Part shown: positions 32,778 through 44,671 of the stretch, piece by piece | Layout of the letters: each line of letters begins with the position of its first letter | Numbering within the stretch: position 1 is the first letter of the stretch | Assembly: GCF_965363235.1 (NCBI RefSeq) | Contig: NC_134840.1 | Coordinates: 89,106,416-89,170,415 of the forward strand | Direction: 5' to 3' | DNA from: Mytilus galloprovincialis | Taxonomy: Eukaryota > Mollusca > Bivalvia > Mytilida > Mytilidae | DNA length: 64,000 nt | Position numbers and translations under genes: made by a program | The notes under the pieces: model-generated | Told to the model about the DNA's origin: nothing | Seen by the model: only the letters and a program-made list of their open reading frames with translations | Databases searched by the model: none

Positions 32778-34396
32778 TTTTTATACGACCGCAAAAATTG
32801 AAAAATTTTTAGTCGTATATTGGTATTACGTTGGCGTCGTCGGCATCCGAAGACTTTTGGTTTTCACACTATAACTTTAGTATAAGTCAATAGAAATTTA
32901 TGAAATTTAAACACAAGGTTTATGACCATAAAAGGAAGGTTGAGATTGATTTTGGAAGTTTTGGTCCCAACAGTTTGGGAATTAGGGGCCAAAAAGGGCC
33001 CAAATAAGCATTTTCTTGGTTTTCGCACTACAACTTTAGTTTAAGTAAATAGAAATCTATGAACTTTTGACACAAGGTTTATGACCACTAAAGGAAGGTT
33101 GGGATTGATTTTGGGAGTATGGTCCCAACAGTTTAGGAATAAGGGGCTCAAAGGGTCCAAAATTAAACTTTTTTTTTTGTTTGAATTCATCAAAATTGGG
33201 GTTCTTTGATATGCTGAATCTAACTGTCTATGTAGATTCTTAAGTTTTTATCCCATTTTCAAATTGGTCTACATTAAGGTCCAAAGGGTCCAAAATTAAA
33301 CTTTGTTTGATTTCAACAAAATCCTTTGGTTTTTTTGATATGCTGAATCTAAACATGTACTTAGATTTTTTATTATTGGCCCAGTTTTTAAGTTGGTCCA
33401 AATTGGGGTCCAAAATTAAACTTTTTTATGCCCCACCTACGATAGTAGAGGGGCATTATGTTTTCTGGTCTGTGCGTCTGTTCATCCGTCCGTCCCGCTC
33501 CAGGTTAAAGTTTTTGGTCAAGGTAGTTTTTGATGAAGTTGAAGTCCAATCGACTTCAAACTTAGTACACATGTTCCCTATGATATGATCTTTATAATTT
33601 TAATGCCAAATTAGAGTTTTTACCCCAATTTCACGGTCCACTGAACATGGAAAATGATAGTACAAGTGGGGCATTCGTGTACTGAGGACACATTCTTGTT
33701 TTTGTTTGATTTCAACAAAAATTGAATCCTTGGGTTCTTTGATATGCTGAATCTAAACATGTACTTATTATTTTTATTATGGGACCAGTTTTCAAGTTGG
33801 TCCAAAGAGTGGTCCAAAATTAAACTTTGTTTGATATCAACAAAAATTGAATCCTTGGGGTTCTTTGATATGCTGAATCTTAACCTGTATTTAGATATAT
33901 GATTATAGGCCAAGTTTTCAAGTTGGTCCAAATTGCGGTCCCAAATTAAACTTTGTTTGATTTCAACAAAAATTGTAAATATGGGTTTCTTTGATATACA
34001 TGTATGCCTAATCTAACCATGTATTTAGATTTTTGATGTTTGGGCACGGTTATCAAATTGGTCCACATTGAGGTCTAAGGGGTCCAAAATTGAATTTTAT
34101 TTGATTTCATCAAAAATTGAATTCTTGGGGTTCTTTGATATGCTGAATCTAACCATGTATTTAGATTTTGGATATTGGACCATAATAGGTAATGTCCAAT
34201 TTAAAATTTAAAGTTTTTAAGTTTAAGTTCTTAGACCCCATTCATTATGTGTCAGAAACCTGTGTTGTGTCAACTATTTAATCACAATCCAAATTCAGAG
34301 CTGTATCAAGCTTGAATGTTGTGTCCATACTTGCCCCAATGTTCAGTGTTCGAACTCTGCGGTCCTATAAAGCTGCGCCTTGCTGAGCATCTGGTT
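32778..34396 (+). mobile_element. Helitron-like family A (pearl/HINE type), copy 1
   Basis: Starts TTTTTATACGACCGCAAAAA and ends TGCGGTCCTATAAAGCTGCG, CCTTGCTGAGCATCTGG. The inverted words TTTATACGACCGCA and TGCGGTCNTATAAA lie at the two ends, the right one followed by a small hairpin and CTGG. Inside are two units of a 160 bp core (TTTTCGCACTA...AAGGAAGGTTG...), then 4-5 units of a 130 bp core (GGTCCAAAATTAAACTT...TTTGATATGCTGAATC). This order of parts is that of bivalve pearl elements and Helitron2-type HINEs. A family E element is nested at 33424-33700. No ORF. Confidence 0.85.
33424..33700 (+). mobile_element. Helitron-like family E, about 277 bp
   Basis: Starts TTTTATGCCCCACCTACGAT and ends GTGGGGCATTCGTGTACTGA, GGACACATTCTTGTT. 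ATGCCCCAC and GTGGGGCAT are the inverted end words. CGTCCGTCC follows near the left end, as in the other families. It is inserted in a 130 bp core unit of family A copy 1 (host reading TTAAACTTTGTTTGATTTC). Confidence 0.8.
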
Positions 34397-35162
34397 TGGT
34401 ATTATCTTGAATATTATTATAGATAGATATAAACTGTTAACAGCAATAATGTTCAGCGATTGGCAAAGTTAGATCTACAAAAAAGTTAATAAGACCATAA
34501 TTTTCAATTGACTTCTTAAGGAGTAATTGCCCTTTAAAGTTTAAAGACAATTTTACACAATTTCTTCATCGCGTTTGCTAACATTTATAAATCTTCTCCT
34601 CTGAAATACAAGTGAGCGATTCAGGCTCTCAACTTGTTGAAATTGGCCCTTTTGTTAAAAAAACCCAGGGGAAATTGACCTTACCTCTTAGGCCACACCA
34701 ATTTGATAAATAGTTCTTCGGACATTTGCTCTAAAAAAAAAATGGGGGGAGCGAGCAATTTTTTTTTGTTTTAAAAAAATTCTTGAAATGAGTTTTTGAC
34801 AGGCGAGTGGGTCTGCAAGAGGAGCGAGCAATATTTTTTTTTTTAAAAGTGATACATGCTATTTTTATCAAACAGAATAAGAAGGAAAAGCACTGATGTT
34901 TTGCTGAATAAGGCCTGTTATCCCATTTGAATACATTATTCTGACTCTAAGCAAACAACTGTAGTCTCTTTCACCTTGCAGCATGCAAATATTTGAAAAA
35001 AAATCCTCTTAAATGTGACTAATAGAAATGGCAATACCAATGACCTTCACAAATGTAAAGAGCATGCAAAACACATGACAATTTCTAAATTGATACTTTC
35101 AGTTTGTAACTTTTTGGTGAGAAGCCTTTTTTGACAATGTTTGAGGTTTAATTAAATTCCAC

Positions 35163-35345
35163 CAAGGGCTGTTCCAAAAATAAATGTAGGGGGAGGGGAA
35201 GGCACTTTATTTGACCCCACCATGCATACATTTTAAATTGGATATTTCATTTAAATATTCAAGCAATCTTTCTTAAATAACCACCACTTATCAAATTTTA
35301 ATTCAGGTGCCTTCCTCCCCCCATACATTTTATTCTGGAAAGGTC
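35163..35345. mobile_element. 183 bp MITE, inverted ends about 40 bp
   Basis: AAGGGCTGTTCCAAAAATAA, then TGTAGGGGGAGGGGAAGGCA on the left; TGCCTTCCTCCCCCCATACA, then TTTTATTCTGGAAAGGTCCT on the right. Confidence 0.75.
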
Positions 35346-35618
35346 CTAAATAAAACATGGGATTTTCTCATGGTTGAAGAATGTTTGGTTGCCTATAATT
35401 GCTTACATCTACTTCTTTTGAATTTTGGTGGATAGTTGTCTTATTGGCAATTAACTATATCTCCTTATTGTTATATTAAGAGCTGTGCTTGGAAAAGAAG
35501 GATATTATGTGTTCTCATCAAAACTAACTTCTACTGTGAATTGTATGATGCGCTCTGGGAATTACAGTTTAACTCTCCCAACACAGAAATATCCATGTCA
35601 GTGCCAACATTGATAGGT

Positions 35619-35723
35619 GTAGTCCGAAACTACTCTGAGGTCCAACAGCTGTTTTGCCAGACAATCCCCAGCCCCAGCTTGTCTGGCAAATCAGCCATTG
35701 GACATCTGAGTAATCTCGGACTA
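35619..35723. mobile_element. Foldback MITE TAGTCCGA..., copy 2
   Basis: Same family as 25301-25400: GTCCGAAACTACTCTGAGGT, CCAACAGCTGTTTTGCCAGA, then the complement ending ATCTCGGAC and TA. The arms are more diverged than in copy 1, so it is older. Confidence 0.8.
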
Positions 35724-36184
35724 TATAGGTGATGCTGACGGCTGTTGTTGAATTTGTATGTGTTTGATATCATCAAACGAAGTATTGACAGACTTTACCC
35801 TTTTGTCTTCATAAAATATATCTTCAAATGTAAATGAGGACGAACAATGGATGGCAGCTATTTATTCAATGATTGCTTGTCCTCGGCATTGAGCCGAAAC
35901 CACAACAACTGATCAATGTCTGGACATTTTGATTTTTATATTTCCTTTCACTTTTTATTGATTGATCACACATGCCTTTGAACTCAGAAATTAGATTATA
36001 TGCAAAAACAAGGCGTCAGTGAGAAAAAAAAATTTCAATGCAAGACTAATTTCGGAGCGGCATGCGGACCAAAAAAATACGGAAGCGTTAGTTTTTTGTT
36101 GTTGTTGAAAACTTGATTTCTCAAAAACAGTAGCACGAAAATCCAAAGAACTATTAATCAAATTGGTGTGGCCTTATGATTTAA

Positions 36185-38681
36185 TTTTTATACGACCGCA
36201 AAAATTTTAATTTTTTGGTCGTATATTGCTATCACGTTGGCGTCGTCCTCTGCGTCGTCATCGTCGTCTGCGTCGTCGTCGTCGTCGTCGTCGTCCGAAT
36301 ACTTTTAGTTTTCGCACTCTAACTTTAGTAAAAGTGAATAGAAATCAATGAAATTTTAACACAAGGTTTATGACCACAAAAGGAAGGTTGGGATTGATTT
36401 TGGGAGTTTTGGTCCCAACATTTTAGGAATTAGGGGCCAAAAAGGGCCCAAATAAGCATTTTCTTGGTTTTCGCACTATAACTTTAGTTAAAGTGAATAG
36501 AAATCTATGAAATTTTGACACAAGGTTTATGACCACAAAAGGAAGGTTGGGATTGATTTTGGGAGTTTTGGTTCCAACAGTTTAGGAATTAAGGGCCAAA
36601 AAAGGGCCCAAATAAGCATTATTCTTGGTTTTCGCACAATAACTTTAGTATAAGTAAATAATTACATTAGATGTATGTTTCATTATAATATTTTATTCTA
36701 ATTGGCTAACTGCACATCACGTGTTATTCCGTAAGCAGTTGCAATGCTCAATACAACTTTTCGTTCATGATAACACGTGCTCCAACAATAAAGTGCACAG
36801 GTGAATTAAATAATAAAATATATAAAATTCGTGTTTTCATAATCATAGCTAAAAAATGTAATTATAAGTATTGAATGCTTCTTTTTGTAACTTTATAGGG
36901 TTGTAAAAGCGTTGACCGTGCGTACATTTTTAGAATGACGCGCTTCCGCGCTTCATACAAAATGTACTTCGGTCAACGCTTTTACACCCCAATAAATTTA
37001 CAAAAAGAAGCATTCAATTCTTAAATAGAAATCAATGAAATTTTAACACAAGGTTTATGACCACAAAAGGAAGGTTGGGATTGATTTTTGGAGTTGAGGT
37101 CACAACAGTTTAGGAATAAGGGGCCCAAAGGGTCCAAAATTGAACTTTGTGTGATTTCATCAAAAATTGAATAATTGGGGTTCTTTGATATGCCGAATCT
37201 AACTATGTATGTAGATTCTTAATTTTTGGTCCCGTTTTCAAATTGGTCTACATTAAGGTCCAAAAGGTCCAAAATTAAACTTAGTTTGATTTTAACAAAA
37301 ATTGAATCCTTGGGGTTCTTTGATATGCTGAATTTAAAAATGTACTTAGATTTTTAATTATGGGCCTAGTTTTCAAGTTGGTCCAAATGGGGGTCCAAAA
37401 TTAAACTTTGTTTGATTTCATCAAAAATTGAATAAATGGGTTCTTTGATATGCCAAATTTAACTGTGTATGTAGATTCTTAATTTTTGGTCCAGTTTTCA
37501 AATTGGTCTACATTAAGGTCCAAAGGGTCCAAAATTAAACTAAGTTTGATTTTAACAAAAATTAAATTCTTGGGCTTATTTGATATGCTTTATCTAAATA
37601 TGTACTTTGATTTTTGATTATGGGCCCAGTTTTCAAGTTGGTCCAAATCAGGATTCCATATCAAGTATTGTGCAATAGCAAGAAATTTTCAATTGCACAG
37701 TATTGCACAAAAGCAAGAAATATCTAATTGCACAATATTGTGCAATAGCAATTAATTTTCAATTGGAGTTATCTTTCTTTGTATAGAATAGTAGTTGATA
37801 ATATATGTTGGAAATTTGCCAGACATGACTATGATGTCATTTTCCAATTTTATTTGCCAATAACTTTATGTAAATAACTTCATTGGAAATTTGCCAATAT
37901 AAAATGTTGCTGATGAAGCTTTTTTTCCTTATCTTATCTAAAATGTTTTTAGATAATGTATGTTGGACATTTGCCAGACATGACTATGATGTCATTTTCT
38001 ATTTTTATTTGCCAATAACTTGATGTAAATAACTTCATTGGAAATTTGCCAATATAAAATGTTGCTGATACAGTTTTTTTTATTGTTTTATACAATAAAC
38101 AATGTATATTCACTTTTACTACCAACCAATCTTTACCATTCAGTGATAACAAGCACTTTATTTTACATTTTAATATTTTATGATGTATTTAAAAGAGTAG
38201 TTATTGTTGCAAACTCCATTAGAAATTTGAATTGATATCAGTTTTGGAAAAAGGGAAACGGGGATGTGAAGAAAAAGGGGGGGGGGGGGTTAAATTTTTC
38301 TCATTACAGATTTCATAAATAAAAAGAAAATTTCTTCAAACATTTTTTTGAGAGGATTAATATTCAACAGCATAGTGAATTGCTCAAAGGCAAAAAAAAA
38401 AACTTTTAAGTTCATTAGACCACATTCATTCTGTGTCAGAAACCTATGCTGTGTCAACTATTTAATTTTAGATTTAAAAAGTTTGAAGAAGAAATCTTTA
38501 ATTGATTTATAAAATCTTGACATTTGTTTTGTGTAAAAAAAAACCATGTAATGTCAAAAATTTGATCACAATCCAAATTCAGAGCTGTATCACGCTTGAA
38601 TGTTTTGTCCATACTTGCCCCAACTGTTCAGGGTTCGACCTCTGCGGTCGTATAAAGCTGCGCCCTGCGGAGCACCTGGTT
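36185..38681 (+). mobile_element. Helitron-like family A, copy 2, carrying a nested MITE
   Basis: Starts TTTTTATACGACCGCAAAAA followed by a (GTC)n run near 36240-36296, then three 160 bp core units. The third is split at 36661-37026 by the 365 bp foldback MITE. Then come 130 bp core units, an 'AGCAAGAAATATCTAATTGC' block and a local 155 bp duplication at 37800-38072 that other copies lack. It ends TCTGCGGTCGTATAAAGCTG, CGCCCTGCGGAGCACCTGG. Confidence 0.85.
36661..37026 (-). mobile_element. Foldback MITE (365 bp), copy 2
   Basis: Reverse of the element at 6328-6690. The host core unit reads AAGTAAATAGAAATCAATG when intact (43100). Here AAGTAAATA precedes and TAAATAGAAATC follows the insert, so TAAATA is duplicated as a 6 bp target site. 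Confidence 0.88.
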
Positions 38682-38775
38682 TTTTCTTATACAATTTTTT
38701 TTGTACAGTTATTTTATTTCTCCAGTGACAATGTGGAGTATGGGGTATGTGAGCACGCTCACTAAGCTTCTTTTA
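38682..38775 (+). mobile_element. Solo 3' end of Helitron-like family D
   Basis: Contains CAGTGACAATGTGGAGTATG, GGGTATGTGAGCACGCTCAC, TAAGCTTC, like the end of 39357-40173. It abuts the end of family A copy 2. Confidence 0.65.
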
Positions 38776-38859
38776 TTTTTAAATGTATTAAAGTAAAAAC
38801 AACTGGGAGAAAGTTTTAATTTGGAATTTCAACTGTTTTTCACAAAATTATTATATGAA

Positions 38860-39030
38860 CATAGTTTTCCCCGTTTGAATGGGTTTAATTACACTAGTCA
38901 TTTTTGGGCCCTTTATAGTTTGCTGTTTTGCTTGAGCCAAGGCTCCTTGTTGAAGACCGTACTTTTACAAATTATAACTTTGAAGGAGAGTTGTCTCATT
39001 GGCACTCATACCAGATCTTCATATATCAAC
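38860..39030 (+). repeat. Mytilus-type 380 bp repeat, diverged subtype
   Basis: TTTTGGGCCCTTTATAGTTT, GCTTGAGCCAAGGCTCCTTG, GAAGACCGTAC, GTCTCATTGGCACTCATACC. The AGCCAAGGCTCCTTGTTGAA wording is shared with 58440-58510 and the minus copies at 15990 and 17513. Confidence 0.7.
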
Positions 39031-39084
39031 AGTTAGCATTTAATGTAGCATATATTGTTTAAAGACTGAACAAAAAATAGATTG

Positions 39085-39356
39085 AACAAGAGGCTCTCAA
39101 GAGCCTGAATCGCTCACCTGTTATTTTTTTGCTTAAATCTTTCATCAATGATTATTTTTGCTTTAATATGTATTAATTAGTGGCTTGAAAATGCCATTTA
39201 AATGTTCATGGTATCTGTCATATTTTCTTTAAAAGCAAATAAATGCTTTTAAATATTCCGTATCAACTTCACAAATAATACATGATGGTCTTGGTGTATA
39301 GATTCTGCGTACTGACATGGTTTATCATCTTCATGATCTTAACAACATGTAATATT
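39085..39356 (-). mobile_element. Family B-like end fragment
   Basis: AGAGGCTCTCAAGAGCCTGA, ATCGCTCACCTG is the hairpin end of a family B-like element with a different interior. It is followed by the family D element. Confidence 0.55.
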
Positions 39357-39378
39357 GTTTTTATACCCCACGCAACGA

Positions 39379-39414
<36 letters not shown>

Positions 39415-40173
39415 CGTCCGTCAGTCCGTCCATCAGTCTGTCCGTCAGTCCGTCCGTCCTGTTTCTTGTCATCGCAACTCCTCTCAAACCACACAACAGA
39501 ATTTCACGAAACCTTTTCAGATGAAAAGGACATACTATGTAGTTGTGCATATCGACAGGAAATTGCGATTCAATTTTTTTCATAAGAGTTACGCCCCTTT
39601 GAACTTATTTGCTTAATGTACTACTGCAACAGTTTGTCATCGCAACTCCTCTGAAACTACACAACAGAATTTCACGAAACCTTTTTAGATAATAAGGACA
39701 TACTATGTAGATGTGCATATCGACAGGAAATTACGATTCAATTTTTTTTCTAGGAGTTACCCCCCTTTGAACTTATTTACTTTATTGTACTACTGCAACA
39801 GTTTGTCATCTCAACTCCTCTGAAACCACACAACAGAATTTCATGAACATTTGTAGATAATAAGGACATACTATGTAGATGTGCATATCGACAGGAAATT
39901 ACGATTCAATTTTTTTTTCTAGGAGTTACGCCCCTTTGAACTTATTTGCTTCAATGTACTTCTGCAACAGTTTGTCATCTCAACTCCTCTGAAACCACAC
40001 AACAGAATTTCATGAAATTTTGTAAATAATAAGGACATACTATGTTGATGTGCATATTGACAGGAAATTATTATTCAATATTTTTTCTATACAATTTTTT
40101 TTTCTTACACTTATTTAATTTCTCTAATGACAATGTGGGGACGTGGGGTATGTGAGCGTGCTCACTAAGGTTC
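39357..40173 (+). mobile_element. Helitron-like family D, 817 bp, complete
   Basis: Starts TTTTTATACCCCACGCAACG, AAGTTGCGGAGGGTATAATG. A CCGTCCGTCAGTCCGTC run follows, then four core units of 169 bp (GTTTGTCATC at 39463, 39632, 39801, 39970 with ACCACACAACAGAATTTCA and GTGCATATCGACAGGAAATT). It ends GGGGTATGTGAGCGTGCTCA, CTAAGG. TATACCCC and GGGGTAT are the inverted end words; GTGAGCGTGCTCAC is the end hairpin. The 76-, 73- and 104-residue frames over it are products of the repeat. Confidence 0.85.
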
Positions 40174-40179
40174 TTTAAT

Positions 40180-41124
40180 TTCATTTGTCTTTGTTCTATT
40201 ATTAATATTACTTTTACTGTTGGATTGTTTTCTGTGATATCCATTTAAGGTGGCTCAGTATTTATACATCCTGTCAATGTGTGTTTGTATTATCTTTCAT
40301 TTTTGCTGGTGTGTTTTATATATGCGACTTTTTGTGTTTCGTTGGTTCTTATAACGTGACTCTGTACTTTAAAAGATCCTGTCATGTTATTGTTCTAGTA
40401 TATGTCATTATGTTATATTTCTATTATAAATTAGAAAATATGTGGAACCACAAGCGTCAAAATTAGTTAATCACGTATTGGAATGAACCATTTGTGAATT
40501 CTTATAAATTCTGTAGAACTTTAGGACTGTTTAAATATCCGTCTATTTCTGAAATTAATTCTTACATACTTTTGATTTTTTAAACCTGTTTGCTAACATT
40601 GCCCGCATGAAATTTTAAATTGTTTCTATAAACATGATAAAGATTGAAAGACAAAAATATGTGACGTATAAATTTTCTGATGTCAGACACGTGAAATTGT
40701 TTCTTTTAAAATTGTAACACCATGATGACTGCTGTACCCATATTTTGACTATTTTATTTTTTATGTCTGTTTAGTACACGCATCATTGTAAATATAACCG
40801 AATTTGATGAGACTGTTGTACAAAGTGAGAGGTTTAACGCTATAAAACCAGGTTTAATCCACCATTTTCTACATTTGAAAATGCCTGTACCAAGTCAGGA
40901 ATATGACAGTTGTTGTCAATTCGTTTTTGATGTGTTTTGTCATTTGATTTTGCCATGTGATTAGGGACTTACCAATTTGAATTTCCTCTGAGTTAAGTAT
41001 TTTTGTTATTATATTTTTTACCCATATATTCCATTTTAGCCATAGTGTCTATGTTTCATGACGTACAAGGAAATAGAATACAAAATTTATACTAGATTCA
41101 TTTGAGAAGATTTTTAAAATTAAA
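40180..41124. other. Intron 2 stretch with a Mytilus dispersed repeat at 40840-41035
   Basis: 40840-41035 contains ATGACAGTTGTTGTCAATTC, TTTGATTTTGCCATGTGATT, AGGGACTTACCAATTTGAAT and CCTCTGAGTTAAGTATTTTT, which I recognise from mussel genomes. The rest is featureless AT-rich DNA. Confidence 0.6.
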
Positions 41125-41982
41125 ACTAGAGGCTCTCAAGAGCCTGTGTCGCTCACCTTGGTCTATGTGCTTATTAAACAATGGACACAGATAAATTCAT
41201 GACAAAATTGAGTTTTGGAGATGGTGATGTGTTTGAAGATCTTACTTTACTGGACATTCTTCTTGCTACAATTATCTCTATCTATAATGAACTTGGCCCA
41301 GTAATTACAGTGGAAAATATATTCTAAAAATTTACAAAAAAGTATGAAAATTGTTAAAAAATGACTATAAAGGCAATAACTCCTTAAGGGAAAAACTGAC
41401 AATTTTGGTCATGTTGACTTATTTGTAGATCTTACTTTGCTGAACATTATTGCTGTTAACAGTTTATCTCTATCTATTATAATATTCAAGATAATAACCA
41501 AACTGCAAAATTTCCTTAAAATTACTAATTCTAGGGCAGCAACCCAACAACAGGTTGTCTGTTTTGTCTGAAAATTACAGGGCAGATAGATCTTGACCTA
41601 AAAGATAATTTTACCCCATGTCAGATTTGCTCTAAATGCTTTGGTTTTAGAGTTATAAGCCAAAATCTACATTTTACCCCTATGTTCTATTTTTAGCCAT
41701 GGTGGCCATTTTGGTTGGTTGGCAGGGTCACACCACACTTTTTTTAAACTAGATACCCTAATGATGATTGTGGCCAAGTTTGGTTAAATTTGGCCCAGTA
41801 GTTTCAGAGGAGAAGATTTTTTAAAAGAATACTAAAATTTTTAGAAAAATGGTTAAAAATTGACTATAAAGGGCAATAACTCCTTAATGGGTTAACTGAC
41901 AATTTTGGTCATGTTGACTTATTTGTAGATCTGACTTTGCTGAACATTATTGCTGTATACAGTTTATCTCTATCTATAATAA

Positions 41983-44671
41983 CTAGAACACACCCGTGAT
42001 ATCGCGGGTCCGTGACTGAATTAAAGTATATAACTATGTGTAAGCCTTATTTTAGTATTGGTATTGTCATCTGATAAAGTTGTGCCGATTATTATAAGAT
42101 ACACAGTTTTCTCTGCTTTCAAATCTTTCTGTTTGAACCAGTCGACCTGGAACTTTTCAATTATTGGTAATATTCAGGTCCTGGAATTGAGTATTTTTTA
42201 ATCAACAGCATTGTCCAATAAAGTTCAAATCTTTGATTCGCTGTTTTACGTCATGCCCGCTAACAAATTGAAAACTGTACCTCTACACCTTAGTCCAAAT
42301 TTTTAGTATTCGTATTGTTATCTTAGAAAGTCTTACTAATTAAAAAAAACTAAAATAGGGAACAATTTGACAATGATTGAATTTAGTTGTGTCGACTTTG
42401 TGATTATGACCCGTGTATATATTTGGTGGTGCGCCTGTTAGATGCGGAACGTACAGATAAGGTAATAGGTAACAGGTGAATATACTATTGGTATCGGTAC
42501 CCGATTCGACCCGGAACTTGTTAATTATTGGCAATATTAATTATGTGGAAAACAAAAGGGTCTGGAGTGGTGTAATTTTTAATCTACACAATTGTCCTAT
42601 ATTAGCTATATATAAAGTTGAATTCTTTGATATGTTGTTTTTATACGACCGCAAAATTTGAAAAATTTTTCGTCGTATATTGCTATCACGTTGGCGTCGT
42701 CGTCTGCGTCGTCGTCTGCGTCGTCGTCTGCGTCGTCGTCGTCCGAATACTTTTAGTTTTCGCACTCTAACTTTAGTAAAAGTGAATGGAAATCTATGAA
42801 ATTTTAACACAAGGTTTATGACCACAAAAGGAAGGTTGGTATTGATTTTGGGAGTTTTGGTCCCAACATTTTAGGAATTAGGGGCCAAAAAGGGCCCAAA
42901 TAAGCATTTTCTTGGTTTTCGCACTATAACTTTAGTTTAAGTTAATAGAAATCTATGAAATTTTGACACAAGGTTTATGACCACAAAAGAACGGTTGGGA
43001 TTGATTTTGGGAGTTTTGGTTTCAACAGTTTAGGAATTAGGGGCCAAAAAAGGGCCCAAATAAGCATTATTCTTGGTTTTCGCACAATAACTTTAGTTTA
43101 AGTAAATAGAAATCAATGAAATTTAAACACAATGTTAATGACTACAAAAGGAAGGTTGGTATTGATTTTGGGAGTTTAGGTCCCAACAGTTTAGGAATAA
43201 GGGGCCAAAAAGGGACCCAAATAAGCATTTTTCTTGGTTTTCGCACCATAACGTTAGTATAAGTAAATAGAAATCTATGAAATTTAAACACAAAGTTTAT
43301 GACCATAAAAGGAAGGTTGGTATTGATTTTGGGAGTTTTGGTCCCAACAGAATAAGGGGCCCAAAGGGTCCAAAATTAAACTTTGTTTGATTTCATCCAA
43401 ATTGAATAATTGGGGTTCTTTGATATGCTGAATCTAACTGTCATGACTGTGTGTGTAGATTCTTAACTTTTGGTCCCGTTTTCAAATTGGTCTACATTAA
43501 GGTCCAAAGGGTCCAAAATTAAACTTAGTTTGATTTTGACAAAAAAAGAATCAGTTAGGTTCTTTGATATGCTGAATCTAAAAATGTACTTAGATTCTTG
43601 ATTATTGGCCCAGTTTTCAAGTTGGTCCAAATCGGGGTCCAAAATTAAACTTTGTTTGATTTCATCAAAAATTGAATAAATGGGGTTCTTTGATATACCA
43701 AATCTAACTGTGTATGTAGATTCTTCATTTTTGGTCCTGTTTTCAAATTGGTCTACACTTAAGTCCAAAGGGTCCAAAATTAAACTTAGTCTGATTTTAA
43801 CAAAAATTGAAATCTTGGGGTTCTTTGATATGCTGAATCCAAAAATGTAATTAGATTTTTTATTATGGGCCCAGTTTTCAAGTTGGTCCAAATCAGGATC
43901 TAAAATTATTATATTAAGTATTGTGCAATAGCAAGTCTTTTCAATTGCACAGTATTGCGCAATGGCAAGAAATATCTAATTGCAGTCAATATTGTGAAAT
44001 AGCAAATTTTTTTTTAATTAGAGTTATCTTTCTTTGTCCAGAATAGTAAGCAAGAAATATCTAATTGCAAAATATTGTGCAATAGCAAGATTTTTTTTTA
44101 ATTGGAGTTATCTTTCTTTGTCCAGAATCAACTTAAATCTTTGTTATATACAATATACAATGTATATTCACTTTTTACTACCAACTGATAAATTAAAATA
44201 ATCTTTACCATTCAGTGATAACAAGCAGTTTTTTTACATCTTAATATTTTATGATGTATTTAAATGAGTAGTTATTGTTGCATTAGAAATTTTAATTGAG
44301 ATTAGTTTTGGAATAAGGGAAAGGGGGATGTGATTAAAAAAATTGGGTTCAATTTTTCTCATTTGAAATTTCATAAATAAAAAACATTTTTTTGAGAGGA
44401 TTAATATTCAACAGCATAGTGAATTGCTCTAAGAGAAAACAAAAATTTTAAGTTCATTAGAACACATTCATTCTGTGTCAGAAACCTATGCTGTGTCAAC
44501 TATTTAATCACAATCCAAATTTAGAGCTGAATCCAGCTTGAATGTTGTGTCCATACTTACCCCAACCGTTCAGGGTTCAACCTCTGCGGTCGTATAAAGC
44601 TACGCCCTGCGGAGCATCTGGTTACCTGATGCCGGCTGATAAATTGGACCTCGTAATTTTAGTATTATAGA
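41983..44671 (-). mobile_element. Canonical non-autonomous Helitron, copy B, interrupted by family A copy 3
   Basis: On + it begins CTAGAACACACCCGTGATAT, CGCGGGT and ends AGTATTATAGA. On the minus strand this is 5' TC and 3' hairpin plus CTAG. The flanking family B sequence shows insertion between A and T with no duplication. The element itself is split by 42641-44623. The 786 bp relative at 26947-27732 shows the uninterrupted order. Confidence 0.92.
42641..44623 (+). mobile_element. Helitron-like family A, copy 3 (1.98 kb)
   Basis: Starts TTATACGACCGCAAAATTTG. A GGCGTCGTCGTCTGCGTCGT run (42691-42741) follows, then four 161 bp core units (TTTTCGCAC at 42756, 42917, 43077, 43238) and then 130-140 bp core units. 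AGTATTGTGCAATAGCAAG blocks come next, then GTGTCAGAAACCTATGCTGT. It ends GCGGTCGTATAAAGCTACGC, CCTGCGGAGCATCTGG. The host, seen empty at 27690, reads GTCGTTTTTACCCC; here GTTGTTTTT precedes and TTACCTGATG follows the element, which points to a T-rich (TT) target. Very close to copy 4. Confidence 0.9.

Larger units (their letters stand above)
32588..34640 (+). mobile_element. Helitron-like family B, copy C, split by a family A copy
   Basis: 32588-32777 and 34397-34640 are the reverse complement of the family B core (CAACCCAACAA..., CAAAATTTCCTTAAAATTAC) and of its right end. 34606-34635 carries GTGAGCGATTCAGGCTC, the decayed end hairpin. The family B sequence is continuous across the insert when 32778-34396 is removed, apart from a few T. 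Confidence 0.75.
34688..36176. mobile_element. 1.49 kb DNA transposon with 35 bp inverted ends, non-autonomous
   Basis: TTAGGCCACACCAATTTGAT, then AATAGTTCTT on the left; AAGAACTATT, then ATCAAATTGGTGTGGCCTTA on the right. The interior has two GGAGCGAGCAAT words, a nested MITE at 35163-35345, a copy of a Mytilus repeat end near 35390-35450 and the foldback at 35619-35723. No transposase frame. Confidence 0.75.

Noticed and set aside
39269..39616. Serine/arginine-rich ORFs near 39400
   Set aside because: They are the CCGTCCGTC microsatellite and core of family D in three frames.
42541..42825. Arginine-run protein (and valine-run protein at 49180-49452)
   Set aside because: Translations of the (GTC)n microsatellite at the start of family A elements.
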